64,000 bases of DNA from Asterias amurensis (GCF_032118995.1 NC_092661.1:15695006-15759005); one strand, 5' to 3'. Shown: positions 41,101-58,489, numbered from the stretch's first letter. Translations and numbers: made by a program. The notes: generated by a model from the letters alone, not told the origin.

Positions 41101-42430
41101 AACCATAACTGCTTCTCCTACCCCGGGTGAATCGTTACCTACAAAGAGGACTGACACATTATTGCATTTGATTGATACTTTGACGCTTATTTTAAAAGCA
41201 GGGTCTAATTAACAGAATAGTTTTGTTGTAGAGCGCCTTGATCTGGCCACTGGGAAATGATCACTATATAAAAACCATGTACCATTATTATTCTGTAGTA
41301 CACTAAGACTGAAGAAATATGTGTCTATCAAATAAGTACTTATGTTTTCCCCTTATTATGTCAAATGTACGGGTAGATTGTGATAACTTTACAATAATAT
41401 AGGTGATAACTTGTTATATTTAAGAGATAAATTATGATAAATTACGTTCTCTTCAATCTACAAAGTTTCCGTGTGAGTCTGGAGGAAACATTCAGTTTTA
41501 AAACAGAAAAATAACTTTTTAATTTTTTATTTGCAGCCTCTGTCCTCCTCGCCAAGACAGCTATTTCAACCAACTCCTTCAATGCCACATCCGTCTTCAA
41601 AGAAACAGGATACCAACAAACAAACCATTGATCACAATGGAAACCATGGGAACCAGCCAACCACTCAAACACCGTACAGACGACCTCACACTGGATTCCA
41701 TGCAGTGAGACCGTTCACTTCTGGAGGTCGACGGAGGGCTGGTAACCCTCATAGTCCACGTGGGAAGAGTCCCCATAGGGCGGAGTCAGGAGGAGGTGAC
41801 ATATCAATGTCATCAAGTGAGAAAACGACAACCAGAGCAAAGACCGCAACTGGAGTCAGGCAGAACCAGATCAAACTGGATCAATCGAGCCAAAACCAGG
41901 GACAGAACAGTGAAGGCCAGCCCAAACCGGTTCAGACCAGTACCAACCGGAACAGCGTTGACACAGATGACACTGATACAGACGATGACACTGTAAAAGG
42001 AGCATCACGTCCTCGCTCAAAAAGTGCATTTGGGATCGATCAAATAAGTATCCCGACTTACCCCATCGAAGAGGAAATGATGAACATGCATTTTTTCACC
42101 GGCCCAACTATGACGTCACGTCGGTTCAGCGGCTCAATGCAAGGGCGCCCTCAAACTGCCAGCGCGGCAGTCTTGCACGGTCGGTCAAGACGAGAGCTAA
42201 GTCGCTTGACACATATTGACGCCATCACCGCTTCTGAGATGGCACTGAGGAGGAAAGTGTGGCTTGCTAGACATGATGCCAAGAGCAATGTAGGGGAGGC
42301 TGCTCTCCAACAACGAATACAAGAGTTTATTACAAAACTTGATACAGACAAACGAAAGAGAGAGGAACAAAATTGGATGATGTTTGAAACTGAGGACAAG
42401 CGAGAAGATTTGGTTTTGCCTGCTGTTTAA
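38117..42430 (+). CDS. Unrecognised basic, low-complexity protein, 425 aa, three exons
   Basis: Exons 38117-38344, 40211-40366 and 41537-42430 join in phase 0 with GT-AG borders. An in-frame TAA two codons before the ATG fixes the start. No signal peptide or membrane segment. Residues about 40-110 look helical and charged (KLANKTEDHRLTLAIEGIRL, EKYRSVIDI, KGFQSLLSQRQLLDVARADR). The centre is Gln/Asn/Thr/Ser-rich and disordered, with an acidic DTDDTDTDDD run. RPFTSGG stands at 186-192. The C terminus is helical, with LQQRIQEFI at 385-393 and a charged tail. Exon 1 is glycine-rich (GRGGGFYDN). RPFTS and LQxRIxxFI are shared with the 29298 protein, same strand 8 kb upstream, suggesting remote paralogy. 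Function unknown. The introns carry a SINE, hairpins and a retroelement tail. Confidence 0.78.
38488..38813. mobile_element. Inverted-repeat element in intron 1
   Basis: 'ccccataaatagtgccaaat' with 'acgctgggctccctcc' mirrors 'ggagggagtccagcgtattg' with 'agcattatttatggggc'. About 326 bp. The middle includes 'gagaaaataacgg', seen also in F5 repeats. Confidence 0.7.
39017..39137. repeat. Long hairpin with A/T centre in intron 1
   Basis: 'atgggaaatatcaataaaaa' and 'taacggaacacaattgagaa' are the near-exact reverse complement of 'ctcagttgtgttccgttatt' and 'tttattgatatttcccat'. Arms of about 45 bp end in A and T runs around a 35-bp centre. It stands at the head of the T-rich retroelement-like tail. 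Confidence 0.8.
39140..39807 (+). repeat. Probable LINE 3' UTR with AATAAT tail
   Basis: T-rich, non-coding, with repeated 'gtaatgttttactc' words (39571 and 39701). It ends 'aataaaccattgaataataataataat', a microsatellite tail typical of several LINE clades. No coding part is attached. Confidence 0.5.
40020..40054 (+). repeat. T run then G run
   Basis: About 20 T followed by about 17 G broken once. Similar T-then-G tracts are at 56462-56500 and 61846-61866. Likely variable in length. Confidence 0.85.
41021..41310 (+). repeat. tRNA-derived SINE in intron 2
   Basis: 'gatggcctagttatcagagt' (A-box side) and 'gtggattcgaacctgggcc' (B box) are followed by 'gtgtccttgaggtaggg', 'cattaaaccataactgcttc', 'taccccgggtgaatcg', 'gagcgccttgatctggcc' and an end in 'tatataaaaaccatgtacc' with ATT repeats. 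This is the head-body-tail order of echinoderm SINEs. Confidence 0.75.
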
Positions 42431-42534
42431 GTTCAGCTGTTAATATATAAAGTAGTTCAAAAGTATCATACAACTTTATCCCAATAATATTATTTGTTTT
42501 TTACTCCAACTACTTTTGGTAAAGTAACTGCATC

Positions 42535-42670
42535 AGGGGTCGAATCCACAACGAGTTGGGACTATAGTCCTACTAGTCCTAGGAAACGTAAAGGCTAGTC
42601 CCAAGTAAGGACGAGTAACTCGTCCTAACTCGAGATAAGACTAATCTTAACTCTGTGAAAACCACCCCCA
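42535..42670. mobile_element. F3 palindromic MITE, diverged
   Basis: 'ggggtcgaatccacaacgag' to 'actctgtgaaaaccaccccc', with 'gtcctactagtcctagg' and 'taactcgtcctaactcgag' inside. About 135 bp, just past the 3' end of the 38117 gene. Confidence 0.8.
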
Positions 42671-42729
42671 GGTAAAAAGGATATATTTTCATGTTTACCC
42701 TATATGAATGTGCTATACGCATGGTATAC

Positions 42730-42890
42730 TTATTTGCTTTCCCCCGAGTCCCATGGAAAACAATCCACAGGCTACTACTCAAGTGGGATTCGAACCCCTG
42801 ACCTCTGTCATTCAGACAACACAATCAGACAGTATGCAGGTTTTACTGTGTGTACTGTGTGCAGATGCATTCACCACATCAAATATTGCA
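42730..42890 (-). repeat. tRNA-related SINE-like fragment
   Basis: 'cccccgagtcccatggaaaa', 'aatccacaggctactactca' and 'gtgggattcgaacccctgac' match the piece at 19350-19455. The minus strand gives the B box 'ggttcgaatccc'. Confidence 0.5.
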
Positions 42891-43216
42891 GGCTGGTATA
42901 GTTTTTATATCAATTGAAATCATGGTGGATGATATTGAATGGACACTATATAGACCTTTATCACGCTGTCAACATCTTGGTAATATTCCCCGTTTCCATA
43001 ACAGTAATGAATGCTAGCATTCGTTGCACAAACATGGCACCAGACTATTATTTCGTCCAGCCTCAAGTTTGGTTACAATGAGTTGGAATGGAGTAAAATC
43101 AAGACGGCCACACTGTGATAAAGGTCTACAAGAGGGTGGAATGTACTGTGTAGATACATTCACAATACAGTGTCATTCAAAAATAAAGTGGATGGTATGG
43201 AATGGTCAGAAAGTGC

Positions 43217-43390
43217 TGGGGTGGATTTCACAAAGGTAGTCCTAACTTAGGACTAGTCCTAAGCAATGCTAAGAGATAGGACCAGTCCTAAGTTAGGATG
43301 AGTTACTGGTCCTAACTTAGGACCAGTCCTATCTCTTAGCATTGCTTAGGACTAGTCCTAAGTTAGGACTACCTTTGTGAAATCCACCCC
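43217..43390. mobile_element. F3 MITE, almost perfect 174-bp palindrome
   Basis: 'tggggtggatttcacaaagg' and 'tagtcctaacttaggactag' pair base for base with the right arm ending 'ctttgtgaaatccacccca'. The arms run about 75 bp almost without mismatch around a centre 'gttaggatgagttactgg'. The near-identity suggests that it is young or kept alike by repair. Confidence 0.92.
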
Positions 43391-43830
43391 AGGACAGTTT
43401 TTTATTGACTTTTTTCTGCCAGTCAACATGTTATCAGCTTCTTCTTTTTTAGGCTTGATGGTCTAGTATTAGTGTCTACTGTATAGATGCATTCACTACA
43501 TTAGTGAGTGTGATAACAAATTTATCTTCCAGCCTCATTACGTCAATGAGGTTAGGTTTTGTTTTGGTGTTTTGGTTTTTGCACGCGCAGAGTTTAGAAT
43601 GTAATTTTTGCACTGACCGTTTGCGGAGCGTGACGCACTGACAATTACACAGAGTGCAATATAAAAATTGGGAGTAGGTTTAATATAGCTTTTTATATCA
43701 CACTCCGGTTCGAGCATCCGATTGGAGGGTTAGCACTTACTGGAAGATAAGATATCATATTGCAGGCTGGCATAGTGTATCTTTCCTTTAGAGCCAAGAT
43801 GGATAAATATTGAATGATCAGGAAGTACTT

Positions 43831-44024
43831 GGCCCTATTTCATAGAGCTGCTTTAGCAAAAAAAGTAGCTAAGCACAACAACATTTTTTGCTTACCAGAA
43901 TAAGGTTACCAGCCAATCCACCATGTCGCGTGTACAGTTTGTGACTGGTATCCTGCTCATTTCTGCTTAGCAGACAATTGTTAAGCATTATGTTCTGCTT
44001 GAGCAGCTCTATAAAATTGGGCAC
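43831..44024. mobile_element. F6 palindromic MITE
   Basis: 'ggccctatttcatagagctg' to 'gcagctctataaaattgggc', with 'taagcacaacaacatttttt', 'ttgtgactggtatcctgctc' and 'tctgcttagcagac'. About 194 bp. Confidence 0.82.
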
Positions 44025-44152
44025 AGGTTGGTTATCATTTGAACTTTTTAATCAGCTTTTTTTCTGTCAGTGAACAATCACCAAGCCTGTGAGGGGAACA
44101 CACTGCCTGAAACTATATCTAAAAATATTATTTCAAGACCAATCGACTAATG

Positions 44153-44215
44153 TGGAATTCGAACCCTCCCTCCAGATTACAGTACGCGAGTGCTCTACCA
44201 CTGTCGTACCTTACC
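44153..44215 (-). repeat. tRNA-like SINE head, minus sense
   Basis: The minus strand reads 'acagtggtagagcactcgcg' (A box) then 'gagggttcgaattcca' (B box), about 35 bp apart. No acceptor-stem pairing, so it is not a working tRNA gene. Confidence 0.5.
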
Positions 44216-44773
44216 AAGCATTAGAAATTCTAAACAGAAAGGAGACAAATAATTACATTTTTTTCTGCTGGTGTTTTCTTTTTAATGACAACCGGATACT
44301 GTAACTTGTACAGAATTCAAACAGTTTTTTAAACGTTGTAAACTTTTTAGAAGTAAGGCTATTGCAAAAAAAGTTACAGCCCGTAGAGAAATATTTTGGT
44401 AATAAATCTCATCGAGAATTTATGGACTGAGATTGGTTGAGAGCCTGTGTGTTATAATAATGTATACAATTTCTGAATTCAAACCACTCTTTAAAACCAT
44501 GTCACCTATCCAAGGCACAACTTTTTTGTTGTAACCCCGTTTAGTAACTTTACTATATTATTGTTACTGTTTATGGCAAAATGCTCAGGACGCACTATTG
44601 TTTAATTCATATAAACCATCCACTGAATCTGTTCTTGGTGCAGACACTTTTTGCCTAGAGCTGCATGGAAAACTGCTCACAAACACATCGCAAGCTAGTT
44701 AATTAAGACTGGGGTTTAGTTCAATCCTCATCTTGTCCTCCTTTCCTAGCCCCAACTCCATTCCCAGATAACA

Positions 44774-45020
44774 GGGCCCAGTTTCATGGCTCTGCTTACC
44801 GCAAGCAAAAAATCAGCGCTTACAGAAGCAGGGAATTCTGTGCTTATGTCAACCATATTTCGTGGGTTAGCAAGGAATTTTTATTTTTGTGTGACTGCTA
44901 CTCCACGTTTCAAGGCATTCTTTGCTTACACAGCTAGCGCATAAATTTAGTGCTTGCACAGTAAGCAGAGATTGCTGAACGTAAGCGCATAATTTGGCAG
45001 TAAGCAGAGCCATTGGGCCC
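44774..45020. mobile_element. F6-related palindromic MITE ('gggcccagtttcatggctct')
   Basis: The left 'gggcccagtttcatggctct' with 'gcttaccgcaagc' mirrors the right 'gtaagcagagccattgggccc'. Internal 'gcttacagaagcagggaatt' words. About 247 bp. Confidence 0.78.
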
Positions 45021-45258
45021 AGGGGCCGATTTCACAAAGAGCTAAGATTGATCTTAACTTCAAAATCATTCAAAGTTGCTAAATAAAGTGTGATATCACA
45101 ATACAAATCTCTGTCACTACTGAGAATTTGTCTTGCAGGGAATTTTTATTGCTTTGTGAAATCAGGCTCCGGGATCGATTTCACAAAGAGTAAGAACTAA
45201 GAGCTAGTCCTAACTCGAGAAGACTGGTCTTTAATAACTCTTTGTGAAATCGGGCCCT
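45019..45258. repeat. Two adjacent F3-related fragments
   Basis: 45023-45170 runs 'gggccgatttcacaaagagc' to 'ctttgtgaaatcaggctcc'. 45174-45258 runs 'gatcgatttcacaaagagta' to 'actctttgtgaaatcgggcc'. Both have the F3 end with different or shortened middles. They fill the gap between F6 and the 3' end of TFB1M. Confidence 0.7.
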
Positions 45259-45277
45259 GGTCTCCTGTTCTTGAGTG

Positions 45278-51640
<6,363 letters not shown>

Positions 51641-51880
51641 GCCCTGTTTCGTAAAACCTGTAAGCAAGAAAGTTATTGCTTAGCAGAAACAGGTTACCAG
51701 CCAAGATTGTGATAATGTTGCGTTGTGTGACTGGTGCCCCCTCAATATTTGCTTAGCATTTAGCAATGTCACTTGTTTGGACCCACCGGGTTCAAGAGCC
51801 TGCATGCTCAAAGCACAGAAACTACTATACATAAATATGCTTTCCAGAAATGTTGACCAGCTAAGCGAAACGGACCAACT
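51641..51880. repeat. F6-family fragment
   Basis: 'gggccctgtttcgtaaaacc', 'ttattgcttagcagaaac', 'aggttaccagcc', 'gttgtgtgactggtgccc' and 'tatttgcttagcatttagc' place it in the family. The right end is lost, or perhaps replaced at 'ccagctaagcgaaacgg' (51858). Confidence 0.6.
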
Positions 51881-52441
51881 CGTGGCCAGCATCCCATATT
51901 GTTTATCTATATAAAAATTTGCCCAACGATTTTTAGAACATACAACCATTGACTTGATCATCAGTCAAAATAGTAAGATGTAAACTTATCACAAGTTGTG
52001 TTGACCATGTTAGACGTACGGTTGTAATATAGTTATGCAATCGTACATGTAAAAACCAACGCTTACAAAAAACCAAGACAAGCAGACGATAATTCTATAA
52101 AACTGGGCGGAGCTTATTTTTGCCGCCAAAATTGCTGGCATACTTTCGCGTATGCGTCTTTTGTTATGCAAATGAGTTTCCTGGCGAAGTTTTTTAGAAG
52201 GCTCTTTGGTTTGACCGCAAGTGTGTTCGTTATGCAGTTCGCTGTATAAAGAAGCCTACTACACGTGTACTTTACAATTACAACATGGCCGGAGTCATTT
52301 AGCTTTCGGATTCGGACGTCACTTTTTCCTGCGGACATTGCATTTCTCTAAACGAGAACAAGCTCATTGCATTATTGCCCAGTATAAGGGACAACTCATA
52401 GACTTGAACTGTACTTCAGAGGCAAGCAAAAATGCCATGAA

Positions 52442-52582
52442 ATGAGTAAATTACCGCGAAGAACTTGCTGTAGGTTGGTGAGGTCTTGCACAGGGGAACG
52501 GCATGACGGCGAGCTCGCGCAGCAGGGCCTCTTCGTGCAACGGGACCCGACCGCCACACACAGCCTCAACTCGTTCTGCCTG
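52442..52582 (+). CDS. Possible coding first exon (47 codons), unrecognised
   Basis: ATG at 52442 opens MSKLPRRTCCRLVRSCTGER and runs through HDGELAQQGLFVQRDPTATH to SLNSFCL, ending at a good donor GTAAGA (52583). GC is clearly higher than around it. A possible continuation after an AG near 52796 (TDQESCYLTQLRYPVHILTP then Lys-stop) is in phase 0, but the acceptor is weak. It would be a gene divergent from TFB1M. I do not recognise it. The reverse strand of the same stretch is also open for a while, so orientation is not certain. Confidence 0.3.
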
Positions 52583-53374
52583 GTAAGATTTTATTATGAA
52601 CATTTTCTGTATCCTGCCACCACTTTTTCATTCGTTACGAAATAACGTAGTATTTAATTTACTCAAATAGTAATATTCCTTTTTAAGAAAAACGAGTGAA
52701 CAAGTCACAAGTGGTGGCCGGATATGGACAGTTTAACGTATAATTAATATGCCGTACGTTTATTTTCAACATCATTGCACTCAGATTTCCAGACGGACCA
52801 GGAAAGCTGTTATTTGACACAGTTACGGTATCCGGTTCATATACTGACCCCAAAATGAGTCTTGCCTCACGTGGTCAAATCTGGCGCTGAAGTTTTTATA
52901 GTTTAACAACTCGGCCGAAATTTTCCAGCACAGAACGGGATTGCTGTTTTGGGAGGGTCAATGCGTGGATGGGCTGCGGTGCCCAGGCCCGTTTTCCATG
53001 ACTGTGTTTTGGACTTTTATTAAATAGACTTCTGGATTTGACACTATTTATTTCCTGTTTTATGACTTTTATTTGAACTTCTATTATTAACTTCTTTAAA
53101 ACGCTAGAATTGTCTGAACTTAAGAAAAAATCTCGTTTGCAGACAACCTTTTCTTTCAAATGTAATAATATTTGTTCTTGAATCACCTTCATCCAAAGTC
53201 TAGCCTTTTCCACATGAATGTGAGTACAATTTGTGATAGCCGTTCAGCTTTTAAAGCTAGGCTCATTGTCAAATTAATGAAAAAACATTCTAAACAAACT
53301 GGCCAAATTCACTCTTACATAAAAATGACCCTAAGTTTTCTATTAGCATTATTTATAATTTATATAGGACTTCT

Positions 53375-53645
53375 GCAGCTGCTACTAAGCAGGTATTCAT
53401 TTTCTGCTCAGCAGATTTCCAAAATCTGCATAGCAGGTTCCCCAACTTCTAAGCAGATGCAGATTTACAATTTCTGCTAGATTTCCAACTTCTGCTAAGC
53501 GCTAAGCTGATTTCCAAAATCTGCTAGCAGATTCCTGCTAAGCAGATTCCCCCTAAGCAGATTTTAAATTCATGCTTAGCAGATTTCAAGTTCATGCTGA
53601 GCAGAAGCAGATTTCTTAAATCTTCTAAGCAGATTTCCAACATTT
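53375..53645 (+). repeat. Short-period minisatellite ('tgctaagcagatttcc')
   Basis: About a dozen imperfect 15-25 bp units with 'ctgctaagcagattcc', 'catgcttagcagattt', 'ttctgctcagcagatttcc'. The core TGCTWAGCA is self-complementary. No coding sense. Regions 52600-53370 and 53650-54910 show no supported gene. Confidence 0.8.
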
Positions 53646-54916
53646 ACATTCATTATTCTCTCTCACCCCTTTTAAATAAGCTGGCAAAAAGTTAAAAAGT
53701 TATTAAAAATTTATTACTTAGGACATCCACAATAATATCACTGATAATTATAAATAATATGAAAGGTTTGGATTATCTCCTGTGAAAATATGACAGGTGC
53801 ACACTCATTTCATAATCCTGTTGAAAACTTGCAGGCCTATATTGAATGTTTGCAGGATGTGCTTAAAATGTGTGTAGGGTGGGCCGGTGTCATTCAAGAG
53901 TTGGTTACCACAAATTTAAACATTAACTATGACATATTTCTGTATGTAGGCTTTCAACATCTCAACTGTCTTTGCTCAACGTGGTTGAAGGAACGCGTCT
54001 GTGGATTGTCTGCTAATGGGGACTCTGGCTGACTCTGTGAAGTTGAAGGTTTCTTTGGAGTGTGTGGTACTGGTTTTCTGATGATTTGGAGATCTACAAA
54101 GGTAGGACAAGAACAAGATCCTAGGGACTTCGAAAAGGTATATAAGAACTCTTAACCCAGTTTCCCCATTATTGTACAGGTACATGTTGACGTTTTCCTC
54201 TTATTGTTTTCCTTGGAGACCCGACTTGAGTTTCGGTTTTGTTTCTAGTAGCATGTTGGTCGTGGCCAGTGATGCTACTCCTTTTCCTTCTTTTTACCAA
54301 AGGATACTTCCTGGGAAGTTGAAGCTGATGGACCGACATTGTCATGTTTTTTATTGTAATGTTGTCATAAACCGAAACGCTGTAAACCATGGGACTCGAG
54401 CCCACTCCCATCTGCCTGCATGCGAAAGTAGGAGTAAACCCAAGACATATAGATCAATACTTCTTAAGACGAGCAGTTAGTGTTTCAGACATAAATCTGT
54501 TATATATTATTCAAATTGATCAAGAAATATATTGTCTGAAGAACATTTAATTTAGCTGTGTAGATCTGGCTTAAATTTCGCAACTGAGACATTTTTAAGA
54601 CAGGGTTTTAAAATCAAACTCTCTTAGGGCTTAAGTTGTCTGAAATTGCCAACACCTGTATGGTTAGGAAGTACCAATCATAATGAGTTTGTAGGCCTAC
54701 TTCTGAATTCGTGTGAATTTAATTAGTACTTGTGTAAAAAAAGCTGTTGTAAATAGAATAATATTTTTAATTTGTATCTAAAGTTAAAACTATCTCTACA
54801 TTTACCACTGAATCTACAAATTCAATGTTTCAAAGTTGTCCTTAATTGACAGCACTCTTGGTTTTAAATGAAAGTATTCGTACCAAACATCATGATGAGT
54901 TAGTACTTTTTAAAGC

Positions 54917-55246
54917 CATTGGACACTTTCTGAACAGAACAAAAATTAAAAGTTCACAGATTTACAAATAACCTACAGGGTTACAGAAGGTAATTGTGAA
55001 AGACTTCCCTTGAAATATTATTCCATGAAATGCTTAACTTTTTGAGAAAATATTAAAACAATTATCAATTCTCGATATCGAGAATAACGGATTTATTTTA
55101 AACACATGTCATGACACGGCGAAACGTGCGGAAACAAGAGTGGGTTTTCCCGTTATTTTCTCCCGACCCCGTTGACCGATTGAGCCTAAATTTTTACATT
55201 TTATATTTAAGTTGTGATACACGAAGTGTGGGCCTTTGGACAATAC
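54917..55246 (+). repeat. F5-family MITE-like repeat
   Basis: 'aaagccattggacactttct', 'attctcgatatcgagaataa', 'acatgtcatgacacgg', 'tgggttttcccgttattttc', 'gttgaccgattgagcc' and 'gtgatacacgaagtgtgg'. Opposite sense to the copy at 16033-16370. Confidence 0.7.
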
Positions 55247-55276
55247 TGTTTACCGATGTTGCGCGATTGCTTTAAT

Positions 55277-55332
55277 TGGGAATTACTCAAAATAATTATT
55301 TGCATAAAACCTTACTTGGTAACGAGTACTGG
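55277..55332 (+). repeat. F1 fragment forming the 3' flank of the fucolectin-PAN gene
   Basis: 'gggaattactcaaaataatt', 'gcataaaaccttacttgg' and 'taacgagtactgg' end one to two bases from the stop codon of the minus-strand gene (TAG at 55336-55334). The 3' UTR of that gene therefore begins in repeat sequence. Confidence 0.8.
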
Positions 55333-55333
55333 T

Positions 55334-58300
55334 CTAGCCACGGACTACTGCATACACCAAGCAGCCTGGCTGATCATCTGTCTTCAAGTCTCCAGCCTTT
55401 ACATCGTAGAGCTTGCACTGACCAGAAGTCATGACGTAGTCGAAAGACAAACACCCACTAATCATCTTGCACCTCATGAAGCAATGCATGGGTGACTTCA
55501 TGAGAACGTCCGACAGAGGGCGTGGGTTGGCAATACATTTCCCTTCGAATAGCAGTGATGACACCATGCCCGTTGATGCAGCTGTAGATAAACCTTAAAG
55601 GAACGTTACAAAATTGGTAAGAAACAAAAATCGTGAAGAGCACAGATTTACATCACATTCACACGTTTTCACTATTATCTCGTGACCCAGATGGCCGATC
55701 GATTTCAAACTTCTACAGAACTGTCAGTTTATGTATATAGTGGATTACATAACTGCCAGCGACCTTTTAGCTAGCGAAACCACCTCTATAATGTTCCTTA
55801 AACAATGATCGAGAAATACTTTATGAAAGATATCAGAATAAAATTAAATAAAGAAAGCAGACGTTTATGGTTCATTTTGAGATTGTTTTATTGAAAATTT
55901 ATTTGTCCTATCTCAGTAAGCGAACCACTTAAACTCATAAGAACACATTTAGTACAATATCCCACGTCCGGGTATTTACAATGCTATTGAACGCAAAGAA
56001 CTTTCCAGACCTACACAGAGACAAAACCATTACCTGCTGTACTAAAATAATGTCTAACCTGCTTGGAAACAGTATTCCATGGGATACTCTTCAACAATCA
56101 CTTCACACATTGCTAGTAAAGTAGGAGTCTCAATGTCCACGCTGACGTACCGGGCAAGCACGGGCGGGTTACATGAAATCGGTATGTGTCCCCCAGGGAT
56201 CGATGCTTGGTCTGATGTCACTGGTACTCCACACGCGGCATTATTGAAAATGTCGCTTCCTATGCCTGCTCTCACGATAGCGCCAGACAAACGTTTATCT
56301 GTATAAAAGAAGATTTACACATTATTATTAAAAACAGGACCGAAAAATTGTAGAAAGAAAATTACTAAAGGCTTCATTTTTGTTGATTGTAGCCAGAAGG
56401 CCTATACTGAAAAGGGGAAAAATTCTTTTGATACACTTCTGGATATCAATGATAAGTTTACCTTTTTTTTTTTTTTTTTTTTGTTTGGGGGGGGGGGGGC
56501 CTTTTTATTTTGACTTTCGGGGACAGGGGGCGTGGCGACACTATGGTGTTTTCAAATGTTTCCCGGACAATTTGTTTGAATTAAACTTGCCACATGTTCA
56601 TCGCAACGAGTTATTAACATTATAGCGTCAACATGTATAGCATTAAAGGACATTTTCGTTTAGTGTTCTTTCCATATATTACGTGATTCAAAAGTCTCGT
56701 TTTCCTACTTTTTTTCGGGGGTTTTATTCGTCAAAATGCTGTAAAAGATTTCAAACTTGTATATTTTGGCAAAATCAATAACGTGATATTGGATTTTATA
56801 AGACCTACTTGGGCAACCGTTGGGGCGCTATAATAATTTTTTTTTTTTTTACTTTTGAAACTGTTAGAATTAGAGCACTTACTACAACAATCTCCTCTGT
56901 TGACAAGGGTGATACGACCGAGACAGTGGTTTGTCCCCAAGTCAACTTTCCACCATGGGTGCCGGTTTTCCTCTAGAAAGAGAAATAAGTGTTGTGCAAG
57001 TTACACGTTATTATTTTCAAATTCTTAAAGATAAACAACTCTACTCTTGTTAATGATACATTAACAAATAAATAGCTGCATTTTTTACAGTTTTAAACAA
57101 AATGTTAGCTTTGAAGTTATACAGGCCAGATCAAGAACAGAATCGAAGCAAAAATAGTGGCCACTCCAACTTGATCGTATCAAACATTTTGTACAGGGAT
57201 TTCATAGCACTTTGTTTTTTGGATTGCTGTCAATTTAATCCCCTTTTCATTTCTATGGTTTGCCTTTTTGATTTGCAAACCCCAAAAATACACCCGATTT
57301 TCCAGTTTTCACGTGACTGTGCCATACCAAAATTTAATTGTGTATACTGTGGTTTAATTACCCTCTTCCCACAAAAAATTATTTAAAATACAAATTCAGA
57401 AACTTGTGGGAATGTCCACAAAATAAATATCCATGGTATTGAAGGAGAGGGTTTGGTAGATAGGATAGGATAGGGTGCCAGTCTCGAGCGTTTTAGCTAA
57501 CATTTTTTGGGGCCACTGGTCCCATCAGGAAACAAACTTGTGCACTTCAACGGGTCGCGATGCTCAAAACACAGACCGTCGGTGCAATTTTTGGATGCTG
57601 AAAATACACTGTGAAACTAATTTATTACACTTACGGGTGTGAGCGCAACTGAAATCAGACGCACTTGTTCTTAGATCACCATCTATCGCTCGATCTGCTG
57701 TAAAACTAACTGCGAAGTGTTGGTAATTTGAGACCTGGGTGGCTTGCATTCCCTTAAGATTCAGAACTGAAAGTATATGAAACATCAATAGAAAATATTC
57801 AAAAGCCAAGGATGTGATCACTTTAGACCTATTAGATGTGTGTTACGATTCCGATTGTTCCAGACTTATTGTGCAGTTCCCCAGGCCCGATACTACGGAG
57901 GTAACGAAGGCGATTGTATCCAAAATGACAATACTTTGACGTCACGCTGTTGCTTTGTTACATTGTGAGTTTATTCGTATCAGGCAATACCAACCAATAT
58001 TTATACTATTTTGTTCAATAATTGTGAATTTATTTTTTTCACATCAATCACAAGTAGCGTTAGTGTATCAAAGTACAGACATTTTTGGGTGAATTACGAT
58101 TTATTTACCAAACATTTGCAACGATACCAAAATGTTCCCTTGATTTGAGTTGGAGTCCACTATACTCTCTTAGTTCTAACTATTGAAAATTCTTTCTATT
58201 AGATTGAACTTTCACTCTTTCACAGATTGCCCTGAGGGAATAATCTTTCCGGATTGACAATCAATCTTTTTTTAGAGTGACATTTTTCAATCTATACAAA

Positions 58301-58489
58301 CGAGTTGATTTTCAAACAATAATGTTGAATATTTCAATCTAGACTAATGATTGAGTTGTAGTGATAAAAACACTAACCTGTGAGATGGTTGAGGCACCGG
58401 CAGGACGATAGCGGGCAAAACCACACTAGAATTCCAAAAAGAAACAACAACAGGTTTTTCTCCAGCAACATTCCCTCGAAATGAACCAT
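55334..58489 (-). CDS. Secreted fucolectin-type (FTP) + PAN/Apple protein, 273 aa, five exons
   Basis: Minus-strand exons 58489-58378, 57766-57635, 56972-56883, 56298-56059 and 55581-55334, every junction in phase 1. Signal peptide about 1-30 (LLLFLFGILVWFCPLSSC); ATG 58471 (MLLEKN) is an alternative start. FTP domain about 39-185: NLKGMQATQVSNYQHFA, ADRAIDGDLRTSASDFSCAH, HPWWKVDLG and NRGDCC. Eel fucolectin binds fucose through a His and an RxDx4R motif. Here His80 and RGDCCNKR (107-114) match with the expected spacing, so glycan binding is plausible. PAN domain about 195-268: FEGKCIANPRPLSDV, SPMHCFMRCKMISGCLSFDY and GQCKLYD. It ends DDQPGCLVYAVVRG. Likely an extracellular agglutinin or innate-recognition protein; this is inference. 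The tandem paralogue at 61906-63968 has the same exon plan. Confidence 0.9.
55594..55802. repeat. F4-family MITE-like repeat in the last intron
   Basis: 'aaaggaacgttacaaaattg' to 'ctataatgttcctt', with 'cacagatttacatcac', 'cagatggccgatcgatttc' and 'aaacttctacagaactgtca'. About 209 bp with inverted ends 'aaggaac' and 'gttcctt'. A relative is at 12551-12825. Confidence 0.65.
56462..56500 (+). repeat. T run then G run
   Basis: About 20 T, 'gtttg', then about 13 G. Intronic. Of the same type as the tracts at 40020 and 61846. Confidence 0.85.

Noticed and set aside
53172-53480. Frame with a hydrophobic stretch (FLLALFIIYIGLLQLLL)
   Set aside because: AT-rich codons can give this by chance; the frame runs into the TGCTAAGCA minisatellite and has no partner exon.
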